The position numbers were made by a program, and so were the translations under genes. Positions 1 to 5,284 of a stretch of 10,570 bases of DNA are shown piece after piece. Each line of letters starts with the position of its first letter. Position 1 is the stretch's first letter. The notes beneath the pieces are model-generated. The model was given only the letters and a program-made list of their open reading frames with translations. It had not been told where the DNA came from and did not search any database. The stretch spans positions 1-10,570 of the forward strand of contig CAXYVG010000114.1 in NCBI GenBank assembly GCA_964292325.1. Direction: 5' to 3'. Source of the stretch: CTSoil-075 sp964292325 (lineage in GTDB: Bacteria > Bacillota > Negativicutes > DSM-13327).

Positions 1-35
1 AGTAAGAATCAAAAGTTGATGAAAAATTGGGTATG

Positions 36-69
36 AAAAAAGCACTATCAGTTAGGCGCTGATAGTGCT
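36..69 (-). terminator. Rho-independent terminator, minus strand
   Basis: Perfect 11-bp arms AGCACTATCAG (41-51) and CTGATAGTGCT (59-69) enclose a 7-nt loop. Read on the minus strand the stem runs straight into a run of Ts (the As at 36-40), the classic intrinsic terminator form. On the plus strand no T run follows, so termination should be mainly of minus-strand transcripts. Confidence 0.7.
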
Positions 70-106
70 CCGGTGAAAATTTGCTGTAAACAAATTTCGT
101 TTCTTA
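36..106 (-). ncRNA. Candidate small antisense RNA upstream of parA
   Basis: The minus strand shows a consensus -10, then about 70 nt without a plausible ORF, then an intrinsic terminator. The predicted transcript starts near 106 and ends near 36. It would fold into two hairpins: a 5' stem AAATTTG/CAAATTT (plus positions 78-98) and the terminator stem. This promoter, short structured RNA and terminator layout resembles the countertranscribed RNAs that control plasmid replication or maintenance genes. The target is unknown; it would be antisense to any plus transcript entering from left of the window. The boundaries and function are inferred. Confidence 0.35.
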
Positions 107-112
107 AGATTT

Positions 113-142
113 ATTATAGCAGATTTTCGCTTGATTTGTATA
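113..142 (-). promoter_or_regulatory. Predicted minus-strand promoter
   Basis: On the minus strand a perfect TATAAT (plus 113-118) lies 18 bp downstream of TATACA (plus 137-142), which matches four of six bases of TTGACA. It points away from parA, toward the terminator at 36-69, with no ORF between, so it most likely makes a small RNA. Confidence 0.4.
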
Positions 143-158
143 GAAAAGTTAAGCGAAA
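125..158. promoter_or_regulatory. Inverted repeat in the parA leader (possible operator)
   Basis: Perfect 8-bp arms TTTCGCTT (125-132) and AAGCGAAA (151-158) are separated by 18 bp, so their centres lie 26 bp apart. The right arm overlaps the start of the parA ribosome-binding site (GAAAGGA, 155-161). It could be an autorepression operator for the partition operon or an RNA stem that partly hides the ribosome site. The role is inferred; the symmetry is visible. Confidence 0.35.
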
Positions 159-172
159 GGATTTGAAAATTT

Positions 173-922
173 ATGAAAACATTTTCGTTCATCAACAAAA
201 AAGGCGGCGTTGGCAAAACAACAATTACAGTTAATATGGCATATGCCATTGCAGAAAGCTGTGATTTAAGAGTATTGGTCATAGATAATGACGATCAGGG
301 CAATGATTCGCAGTTTTTTGATGCAGATCCGGAAAAATCATTGGCAGATATACTGTTAGGCAAGGCGGATATTCAAGAGGTTATCCAGCATACGCGCTAT
401 CCAAACATTGACATTGTTGCCAGCGGTACTGCTTTACTAGATGCCAATGTGGCCGTCATAAAAGATGAGGAGATTGTGCAACAGACCATTTTAAAGGAAG
501 CCTTGGAAATAATTGCTGCAAATTATGATGTATGTCTTATCGATAATCTCCCGACAATTAATGCCTCTGTTATCAATGCCTTGGTAGCCAGTGATGAAGT
601 CATTATTGTGACAACACCGGATATTTATGGTATTCGCGGTGTTTCACAGATGGCCGACTATATAGAAGCAATTAAAGAATATAATGCTGCACTGCGGTTT
701 CGCGGCTGCCTTCTCAATAAATTTTCCTCTACTCCGCATGGGTTCCACTGTATTGAACTATTAGGCAGTCAGTTCCCTTTGTTTAGGACAAGAATTCGTT
801 ATACAAAAGACAAGCTGGAAGCGTCGGCGGAAGAAAGAAAATCTATTTTCGAGTATTCGCCCAATTGTGGATTTGCACGGGATCTTGTGCAGTTTTTAAA
901 AGAACTTTTAGCGGGGGAATAA
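173..922 (+). CDS. parA: ParA/Soj-type partition ATPase
   Basis: A 249-residue cytoplasmic ParA/MinD-family ATPase. ParA proteins bind nucleoid DNA in the ATP form and, stimulated by ParB at the centromere, move plasmid or element copies to daughter cells. The deviant Walker A is KKGGVGKTT (residues 9-17, signature Lys10 and catalytic-loop Lys15). Walker A' is VIDNDDQGN (37-44 region), with Asp where most family members have Pro. The Walker B region is CLIDNLPT (121-128). The protein starts directly with the ATPase fold and has no N-terminal DNA-binding extension, as in Soj-like (type Ib) ParAs, so autorepression would need ParB or another factor. An AAAGGA ribosome site lies about 10 nt before the ATG. 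parB follows 4 bp after the stop codon, indicating one operon. Confidence 0.9.
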   Translation: MKTFSFINKKGGVGKTTITVNMAYAIAESCDLRVLVIDNDDQGNDSQFFDADPEKSLADILLGKADIQEVIQHTRYPNIDIVASGTALLDANVAVIKDEEIVQQTILKEALEIIAANYDVCLIDNLPTINASVINALVASDEVIIVTTPDIYGIRGVSQMADYIEAIKEYNAALRFRGCLLNKFSSTPHGFHCIELLGSQFPLFRTRIRYTKDKLEASAEERKSIFEYSPNCGFARDLVQFLKELLAGE

Positions 923-926
923 AATC

Positions 927-2144
927 ATGAAAAAACAGTCAGCAAGCTTAATTGCAAAGCTTTTAAATAAAAATTCGCAGCCGGGACAGGGAAGCAGTAA
1001 TGAGCTTAAAACTACAGAAGAAGTCATCATGAGAGATGTTCATGAACTGGTGCCGAATCCTAAAAATGAAAAGTATAGTCTGGATAATATTGAAGAGCTG
1101 GCGATGATGATCCAGCTTACCCATAATATAGAGCCGATTATTTTAAAGACGATGGAGGATGGCAGATTTATGATTACCAGCGGCCATCGTCGCCGCTTGG
1201 CACAGCTTTATCGCTTAGAAAATGGAATGACGGATACCCCTATGGTTCCGACCATTACACGGGAAATTATCAATGATTTTGAGGATGCCATAACAGATGA
1301 TGAAATGGAAACGTTGAATATCGTGTTTCCGAATAAAGGGCAGCGCAGAAATCTGACACCTTCGCAGGAAGCGGATGAAATTGCATTGATTAAGCCCATT
1401 ATCAAGAAACTTTATGATTATCAGAAAGCGGCTGGAAATATTGATGGTAAGTTTAGGCCTTATTTTGCCAATATCCTTGGCATTTCGGAGACTTCCTTGC
1501 AGCGTAAAGAAGCGATTCGGAAGGTTTCAGAGGAAGTTAAGGTGGAGATTGATTCAGGAAATATTACAGCCACGGCTGCAGCAGAACTCGCAAGCATGGA
1601 TAAAGAAGAACAAAATTTAGTAATTGAGGCAATTAAGGATCGGGGCGAAGAAGTTACGGTACAGGCGGTAAAAGAGGAAAAGAAAAAAATCGTTGTGCCT
1701 AAAAATGACCCTATTCCTGTTGTAAAAGAGAGCCCGACAGAATGTGAATTAGAGGATGAGGGGCAGACAAAACTATTCGATCAAACGCGAAAAAATAATA
1801 CAGATAAAAATATAAGCAATGACGGTGTTAATTCTACTGATGAGGTTGTACCACCTGTGCAAAAGCAAGAAGTGACAGATAGAGATATTGCCGCAAAAAT
1901 TTGGTTTCAGAAAGAAATTGTTGAGAAATTAAAAGAAGCTGAAAAACGGCTTGCCGCAGAAACAGCAGATAAAACGGAAGAGGTTTGTCAGGAGTGGCAG
2001 GCACGTCTCAAGGTTATAAAAGATGTCTTGGCTTATTTAGACGAGTCTCATTGCCCGGAACGATGCAAAGCATGTTGTGATGATTGTGATCGGCCCTGTG
2101 AGCATTCGAAAAGCTTTCAAGTCGCAAATACCATGAATAATTAA
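927..2144 (+). CDS. parB: ParB-like partition protein with C-terminal Cys cluster
   Basis: A 405-residue ParB/Spo0J-family protein. The N-terminal ParB domain spans roughly residues 33-110 (VHELVPNPKN start; GHRRR at 87-91 in the place of the family's GERR motif, normally the CTP/ParA-contact loop). A helix-turn-helix region follows at about 175-225 (ILGISETSLQRK), then a polar linker (about 250-320), a charged coiled-coil-like stretch (about 325-372) and a cysteine-rich tail: C376, C380, C383, C384, C387, C391 with H375 and H393 nearby. The tail looks metal-binding, and the usual ParB dimerisation end is not obvious. The gene is co-transcribed with parA (4-bp gap, GGGGGA ribosome site inside the parA 3' end). 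Its job is inferred as centromere binding for this element; the parS site is not known. Confidence 0.85.
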   Translation: MKKQSASLIAKLLNKNSQPGQGSSNELKTTEEVIMRDVHELVPNPKNEKYSLDNIEELAMMIQLTHNIEPIILKTMEDGRFMITSGHRRRLAQLYRLENGMTDTPMVPTITREIINDFEDAITDDEMETLNIVFPNKGQRRNLTPSQEADEIALIKPIIKKLYDYQKAAGNIDGKFRPYFANILGISETSLQRKEAIRKVSEEVKVEIDSGNITATAAAELASMDKEEQNLVIEAIKDRGEEVTVQAVKEEKKKIVVPKNDPIPVVKESPTECELEDEGQTKLFDQTRKNNTDKNISNDGVNSTDEVVPPVQKQEVTDRDIAAKIWFQKEIVEKLKEAEKRLAAETADKTEEVCQEWQARLKVIKDVLAYLDESHCPERCKACCDDCDRPCEHSKSFQVANTMNN

Positions 2145-2169
2145 TGATCTGCAGTTGGGAGAGAAGGAA

Positions 2170-3291
2170 ATGAGTAAATTATTGATCAATGAGGTTCCGT
2201 TAATGTGCCTGCCCAGCCTTGCAGTAAAAATCGGCTTGAATGAAGCGCTTTTTATACAGCAACTGCATTATTGGGTAGACCGCAGTAAAAATATTATCGA
2301 TGGTCGGCAATGGGTGTATAACACCATGGCAGATTGGTCAAAGCAATTTCCGTTTTGGTCGCAGAAAACTTTATCACGGACGATTTCAAATTTGGAAAAG
2401 CAAAAATTGGTCATTTCCGGGAACTACAATCAAAAAGGCTATGATCGCACAAAGTGGTACACGATTGATTATCTTGCGTTGGAACGGCTAGAAAAGGAGC
2501 AGCCGGAAACGGAAAATCATGAAGAATCAGAGCCAGATGTATCAGGAGAAAATGATGCTGCCGTTAGTGACCAGTCCATAGGGACAAAATGTCCACATGA
2601 GGAAAATCAAGGGCTCACGGATACTGTGGGAGATGCTGCTGGTGGTGACCAATCCATAGGGACAAATTGTCCTTATGAGGAAATTCAAGGCTTGCCGGGT
2701 CCTTTGGCGGAGAATGCCCAAAATGACCGTTTCATAGGGACAAGTTGTCCAAATCCATCCGGTCATTTTGTCCCTATGGAATCGAACAATCTGTCCTCAC
2801 CAATACCAGAGAATAACAGCAGAGAATTCTCAGAAAAAACAACAACAAACAGGAATGAGGAAACTGTTGTTGGAGATATGGTTAACATAAAAGATTCACT
2901 GGATCGCTTATTTTTTGTAATGCCAAGCTATGGTATTACGCTTGCTACTGCAAAGAAATTTATTGCTGAATATGGTCTTGAGGCAGTTGAACAGCAATGG
3001 GAACTTTTGAAAAAGGCATTGCAAAAAGGGAAGATAAATAATCCTGCAGGTTGGCTGCATATGGCGTTGCGGGAAGGATATGTTGATGCTCCAGCTGCGT
3101 TTAAACAGCTTCAGGAGGAAAAGAAAGCTGCTATGCGAGAAAAAATGGCGGAGATAGAACGGCAACAAATAGCTGCTCTGGAACGAGAAGCAGAAGAGGA
3201 AGCCAATCAATTTGAAATTCTTGAAAATAGTCCATTTCACGCTTTTCTTGCAAAATATAAAAAAGAGCAGGATGAAAAGAGTCCGGTGTGA
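2170..3291 (+). CDS. DnaD-like / phage-type replication initiator
   Basis: A 373-residue protein of the winged-helix replisome-organiser kind found in Bacillota phages and mobile elements; such proteins bind the origin and help load helicase. I chose ATG 2170 because GGGAGAGAAGG lies just before it; an in-frame TTG at 2155 has no comparable site. Residues 1-110 form the helix-turn-helix part (LNEALFIQQLHYWVDRS, then WVYNTMADWSKQFPFWS and a TLSRTISNLEKQ recognition-like helix). Residues 134-210 contain 26-residue repeats beginning DQSIGTKCP, DQSIGTNCP and DRFIGTSCP. From about 237 a C-terminal domain ends in NPAGWLHMALREGY (from 291), typical of these proteins. A highly charged helix (305-360) closes the protein. 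It lies 25 bp after parB, in the same operon. The repeats probably mark an internal origin. Confidence 0.8.
   Translation: MSKLLINEVPLMCLPSLAVKIGLNEALFIQQLHYWVDRSKNIIDGRQWVYNTMADWSKQFPFWSQKTLSRTISNLEKQKLVISGNYNQKGYDRTKWYTIDYLALERLEKEQPETENHEESEPDVSGENDAAVSDQSIGTKCPHEENQGLTDTVGDAAGGDQSIGTNCPYEEIQGLPGPLAENAQNDRFIGTSCPNPSGHFVPMESNNLSSPIPENNSREFSEKTTTNRNEETVVGDMVNIKDSLDRLFFVMPSYGITLATAKKFIAEYGLEAVEQQWELLKKALQKGKINNPAGWLHMALREGYVDAPAAFKQLQEEKKAAMREKMAEIERQQIAALEREAEEEANQFEILENSPFHAFLAKYKKEQDEKSPV
2569..2780 (+). repeat. Iteron-like repeats inside the initiator gene (candidate origin)
   Basis: Three 26-bp direct copies start at 2569, 2647 and 2725, exactly 78 bp apart. The shared core is CATAGGGACAA followed by TGTCC. 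Copies 1 and 2 agree at 41 of 47 positions when extended. A fourth copy at 2761-2780 is in the opposite orientation (read on the minus strand, TCCATAGGGACAAAATG). Each core is itself near-palindromic (GGACAA..TTGTCC). Because the inverted copy encodes quite different residues (FVPME), conservation appears to act on DNA rather than protein. Origins nested in initiator genes are established, as in lambda O; use here is inferred. Confidence 0.65.
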
Positions 3292-3304
3292 ATGTCTGGA
3301 ATTT

Positions 3305-3327
3305 AAGGTGTCCATTATGGACACCTT
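3305..3327. repeat. Palindrome copy 1 (GTCCATTATGGAC family)
   Basis: Perfect 10-bp arms AAGGTGTCCA (3305-3314) and TGGACACCTT (3318-3327) flank a TTA loop, 14 bp after the initiator gene stop. No T run follows on either side, so simple rho-independent termination is a poor explanation. It shares its core with copies at 3434, 4912 and 9213. Confidence 0.75.
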
Positions 3328-3356
3328 GACTGACTGTAGGCAAATTTAATCTTGGG

Positions 3357-3405
3357 GTAGGTGGGGCCAGCATTGTCGTATAAAAACGACCGATTTTGCC
3401 CCTAC
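3357..3405. other. Bulged cruciform-like structure in noncoding gap
   Basis: An outer 8-bp stem pairs GTA..GGGGC (3357-3367, with a 3-nt bulge) with GCCCCTAC (3398-3405). Inside it a second stem GTCGT (3375-3379) pairs with ACGAC (3386-3390) around an A-rich loop. It lies between palindrome copies 1 and 2 in a 221-bp stretch (3292-3512) with no convincing gene. Possible roles include a replication or transfer origin element, a centromere, or an RNA structure in the operon transcript. Only the folding potential is visible. Confidence 0.4.
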
Positions 3406-3429
3406 TTCTTAGGATACGTCGATTCGTTT

Positions 3430-3450
3430 GGGGGTCCATAATGGACACCC
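3430..3450. repeat. Palindrome copy 2 (GTCCATAATGGAC family)
   Basis: The core GTCCATAATGGAC is at 3434-3446, flanked by GGGG on the left and ACCC on the right, giving a slightly imperfect outer stem. No T tract follows. A small palindrome CCGATTCGG begins at its right edge (3449-3457). Confidence 0.65.
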
Positions 3451-3512
3451 GATTCGGCTTGTAATAATTTTTTATGGGGAAAATCAATGTGCTGGTCAAG
3501 GATGTGGATTGA

Positions 3513-3689
3513 ATGAGGGTGGAGTTTATTGAAAATGGGAGAAGAATTATATCGACCAATCGAGGCGTATTCAAGGATAACGAACTCATTTGGTATGATA
3601 ATGCCTATGTTTTGAGTTTGAAATTTGATGAGGAAAAGGTCGAAATTGTGATAAAAAAGATACCAAAAGCAGGAGGTGAAGTGCGATGA
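3513..3689 (+). CDS. Small hypothetical protein (58 aa)
   Basis: An open frame of 58 residues (MRVEFIENGRRIISTN... to ...KAGGEVR). A stop codon sits immediately upstream in frame, so ATG 3513 is the earliest start; its ribosome site is weak (GGATG, 3500-3504). The composition is protein-like, with alternating hydrophobic residues suggesting a small beta-rich fold (VYVLSLKF-like pattern), no cysteines and no membrane segment. The last codons contain the AGGAGG ribosome site of the next ORF, and the stop overlaps that ORF's start (ATGA), which supports real translation. I do not recognise the family. Its place in front of ardC suggests an accessory gene of the element core. Confidence 0.5.
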   Translation: MRVEFIENGRRIISTNRGVFKDNELIWYDNAYVLSLKFDEEKVEIVIKKIPKAGGEVR

Positions 3690-3802
3690 AGGCGGAAAAA
3701 CCGATGGAAGATTACGGAATGGAACAAAATGAACAAGTGCTGACCGAGGAAGAGCAAGAAGAATTGGCGCAAGAATCCGATGAGGAAAACGCAAAACGTT
3801 AG
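3686..3802 (+). CDS. Small acidic hypothetical protein (38 aa)
   Basis: A 38-residue ORF starting with an ATGA overlap on the previous frame and preceded by a consensus AGGAGGTGA (3671-3679), 6 nt before the start. It has 14 Asp/Glu against 4 Lys/Arg, is largely polar and probably helical or disordered, and has no motif I recognise. Its TAG is followed at once by the GGGGGGAGG ribosome site of ardC (11-bp gap to that ATG), so the three frames look like one translationally coupled set. A DNA-mimic or protein-binding peptide is imaginable from the charge, but nothing in the sequence shows it. Confidence 0.55.
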   Translation: MKAEKPMEDYGMEQNEQVLTEEEQEELAQESDEENAKR

Positions 3803-3813
3803 GGGGGGAGGAT

Positions 3814-4902
3814 ATGGCGTTACCAGAGCATGTGCAAGAGCAGCGGAATGCTCTTGTGGAAAAAGTAATAAAAGATATTGAGGCAGGAAAGCCATTCTTT
3901 TGGGATTCTGAACACTTTGGCAAACCAGCGCATAATATGGCCCTTGGTTCATCCTATCGAGGACTCAATCGCATGCGCCTGATGATTGCAGCGGAGGACA
4001 AAGGTTATACAGATAGTCGTTGGTGCACGTATAAACAGGCGCAGGATAAAGGCTGGCAGGTCAAAAAAGGCGAAAAAGGGACACATATTGAATTTTGGTC
4101 GAAATCGGTCACGGTCAAAGAAGTAAATCAAGAAACCGGTGAAGAAGAGAAAAAATTGAAAGACTTAGATTGTCCCATAGTTAAATACTATACGGTATTC
4201 AATGCACAGCAAATGGAAGGGGTTCCTCCGGAATATTCTGTGACCATTGATGAGAATGAGAAGAATAAATACATGGAAAATATGCTAAAAAATAGTGAGG
4301 CAAAAATTTTTTTTGATCAGAGCAATAGGAATTTTTATAGCCCTACTACAGATGAAATCCATGTATTGCCGCGAGAAAAATTTAAGACACTGGATGGCTT
4401 TTATGCGACTTGTGCGCATGAAATCGCTCATAGTACGGGACATTCTACTCGGATGAACCGCGACATGTTCAATTTTGAAAAAAGTGGATATGCCAAAGAG
4501 GAATTACGGGCAGAACTTGCCTCCACGTTTTTGCAGCAGCAATATGGGATTAAATTTGATGAAAAACATTATGAGAATCATGCTGCATATTTGCAGTCTT
4601 GGGCCAAAGTTTTAAAAGATGATCCCAATGAATTGTATCGAGCAGCTTCCAAAGCCCAAGAAATGGCCGACTACATTGAGAAAAATATGTTATTAAAAGG
4701 GCTTGAACAAGTAACGCCAAAAGCGTTGGGAAAAGGCAAGGAAGAAGCGATTCTTATTAAAGAGGTCAAGGAACCGGAAAAAGTATCGCCATTTCAGGAG
4801 ATTGCGGATCGATCAATGGAGAAGAAAAATCGGCAACAACGGAAACAAAAATTGCAAGTTTCGATAAAGGATAAGCCAAAACAGGTCGAGCTGGCGCGAT
4901 GA
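3814..4902 (+). CDS. ardC: ArdC-like antirestriction protein (ssDNA-binding + zincin)
   Basis: A 362-residue ArdC-family protein. The N-terminal domain (about 1-140) matches the ArdC ssDNA-binding type: GKPFFW at 25-30, SSYRGLNRMRL at 47-57, WCTYKQAQDKGWQVKKGEKGT at 70-90 and KYYTVFNAQQMEG at 124-136. The C-terminal part (about 150-300) is a zincin-type metallopeptidase domain with HEIAHSTGH at 202-210 (zinc ligands His202 and His206, catalytic Glu203) and the conserved EELRAELAS segment (229-237), which supplies the likely third ligand. ArdC of IncW plasmids coats incoming single-stranded DNA and counters restriction. The tail (about 310-362) is Lys/Arg-rich. A strong GGGGGGAGG ribosome site precedes the ATG. 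A terminator-like hairpin follows four bases after the stop. Presence of ArdC is a good sign of conjugative transfer. Confidence 0.88.
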   Translation: MALPEHVQEQRNALVEKVIKDIEAGKPFFWDSEHFGKPAHNMALGSSYRGLNRMRLMIAAEDKGYTDSRWCTYKQAQDKGWQVKKGEKGTHIEFWSKSVTVKEVNQETGEEEKKLKDLDCPIVKYYTVFNAQQMEGVPPEYSVTIDENEKNKYMENMLKNSEAKIFFDQSNRNFYSPTTDEIHVLPREKFKTLDGFYATCAHEIAHSTGHSTRMNRDMFNFEKSGYAKEELRAELASTFLQQQYGIKFDEKHYENHAAYLQSWAKVLKDDPNELYRAASKAQEMADYIEKNMLLKGLEQVTPKALGKGKEEAILIKEVKEPEKVSPFQEIADRSMEKKNRQQRKQKLQVSIKDKPKQVELAR

Positions 4903-4905
4903 TGT

Positions 4906-4931
4906 AAAGGGGTCCATAATGGACCCTTTTT
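4906..4931 (+). terminator. Palindrome copy 3, acting as ardC terminator
   Basis: Arms GGGTCCA (4910-4916) and TGGACCC (4920-4926) flank a TAA loop, extended by AAAG/CTTT with one extra G, and are followed by five Ts (4927-4931). It is the only copy of the GTCCAT(T/A)ATGGAC family with a proper T tract, so it probably ends the core operon before the cargo. Confidence 0.7.
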
Positions 4932-4942
4932 AACTTGAAGGG

Positions 4943-5060
4943 AGACGTTATGGAAAAAATTATGGCAGATGATAGATGAAGCGGATTGTGCCTGGTAAAG
5001 AGCAGGAAAGGAAGCGGTGACTGTAATCTATATGGTTTTTAAAACAGTATTTATCGGAAG
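4943..5060 (+). other. Short unit between two terminators; possible gene remnant
   Basis: A GGGAGA ribosome-like site precedes ATG 4950, but that frame stops after 9 residues. In the next frame the DNA reads WKKLWQMIDEADCAW, a stop, then RAGKEAVT, which has protein-like composition. This suggests a small ORF broken by a one-base indel in the A run and a nonsense change. No complete gene can be supported in 4903-5284. Confidence 0.25.
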
Positions 5061-5097
5061 AATCTGCCACATCTTAGTGTGACAGATTTTTTATTTT
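5061..5097 (+). terminator. Rho-independent terminator before cargo operon
   Basis: A stem of AATCTG/CAGATT plus CACA/TGTG, with one internal mismatch, encloses the loop TCTTAG and is followed by TTTTATTTTAT. It insulates the downstream promoter from readthrough out of the core operon. Confidence 0.75.
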
Positions 5098-5166
5098 ATA
5101 GCAGATGGCGACTGCTAGTGGATGTGTTGCTGTTGTTTGTTAATAAATTAAATGTGTGCATTAATG

Positions 5167-5257
5167 ACTCGTTCCGTAAAAGCGAATCATCGTCCCTTTT
5201 ATTTCTATTATCGTACGCTTAATTTGCAATATCGTTCTTTACTTTTGGATATCGTTC
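5167..5257 (+). repeat. Five direct repeats with 21-bp period (operator array)
   Basis: The core TATCGTTC, or a one-to-two-base variant, starts at 5167 (ACTCGTTC), 5188 (CATCGTCC), 5209 (TATCGTAC), 5230 (TATCGTTC) and 5250 (TATCGTTC). Spacings are 21, 21, 21 and 20 bp, close to two helical turns, so all copies lie on about the same DNA face. T-rich sequence follows most cores. The last two copies overlap the promoter of the AAA/protease operon: copy 4 touches its -35 and copy 5 lies between -35 and -10. This layout suits a cooperatively bound repressor or activator; the protein is unknown. Confidence 0.65.
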
Positions 5258-5266
5258 ATATATAAT
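5238..5266 (+). promoter_or_regulatory. Promoter of the AAA/protease operon
   Basis: TTTACT (5238-5243, four of six matches to TTGACA) and a perfect TATAAT (5261-5266) are 17 bp apart. Transcription should start near 5273, which places the GGAGG site and ATG 5285 correctly and rules out an in-frame ATG at 5267. Confidence 0.7.
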
Positions 5267-5284
5267 ATGAATGGAGGTGCTGTA

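Noticed and set aside
52..282. 76-residue minus-strand frame across the parA start
   Set aside because: It overlaps the parA start antisense, lacks a ribosome site and has no recognisable fold; the same region fits a small RNA and its terminator better.
3534..3614. 26-residue frame starting at ATG 3534
   Set aside because: It lies inside the 58-residue ORF in another frame, ends early and has a poorly spaced ribosome site; the longer frame is coupled to the next gene.
2908..3952. Several minus-strand frames of 115-173 residues opposite the initiator, the gap and ardC
   Set aside because: They are low-complexity, overlap each other and lack ribosome sites. Plus-strand genes with clear motifs explain most of this DNA.
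5167..5257. CRISPR array
   Set aside because: The repeats are 8-bp cores within degenerate 21-bp units, too short and variable for CRISPR, there are no cas genes, and they overlap a promoter.
5267..5284. Upstream ATG of the AAA ATPase
   Set aside because: It directly abuts the TATAAT box, so it would lie before the transcript start, and the good GGAGG site serves ATG 5285.
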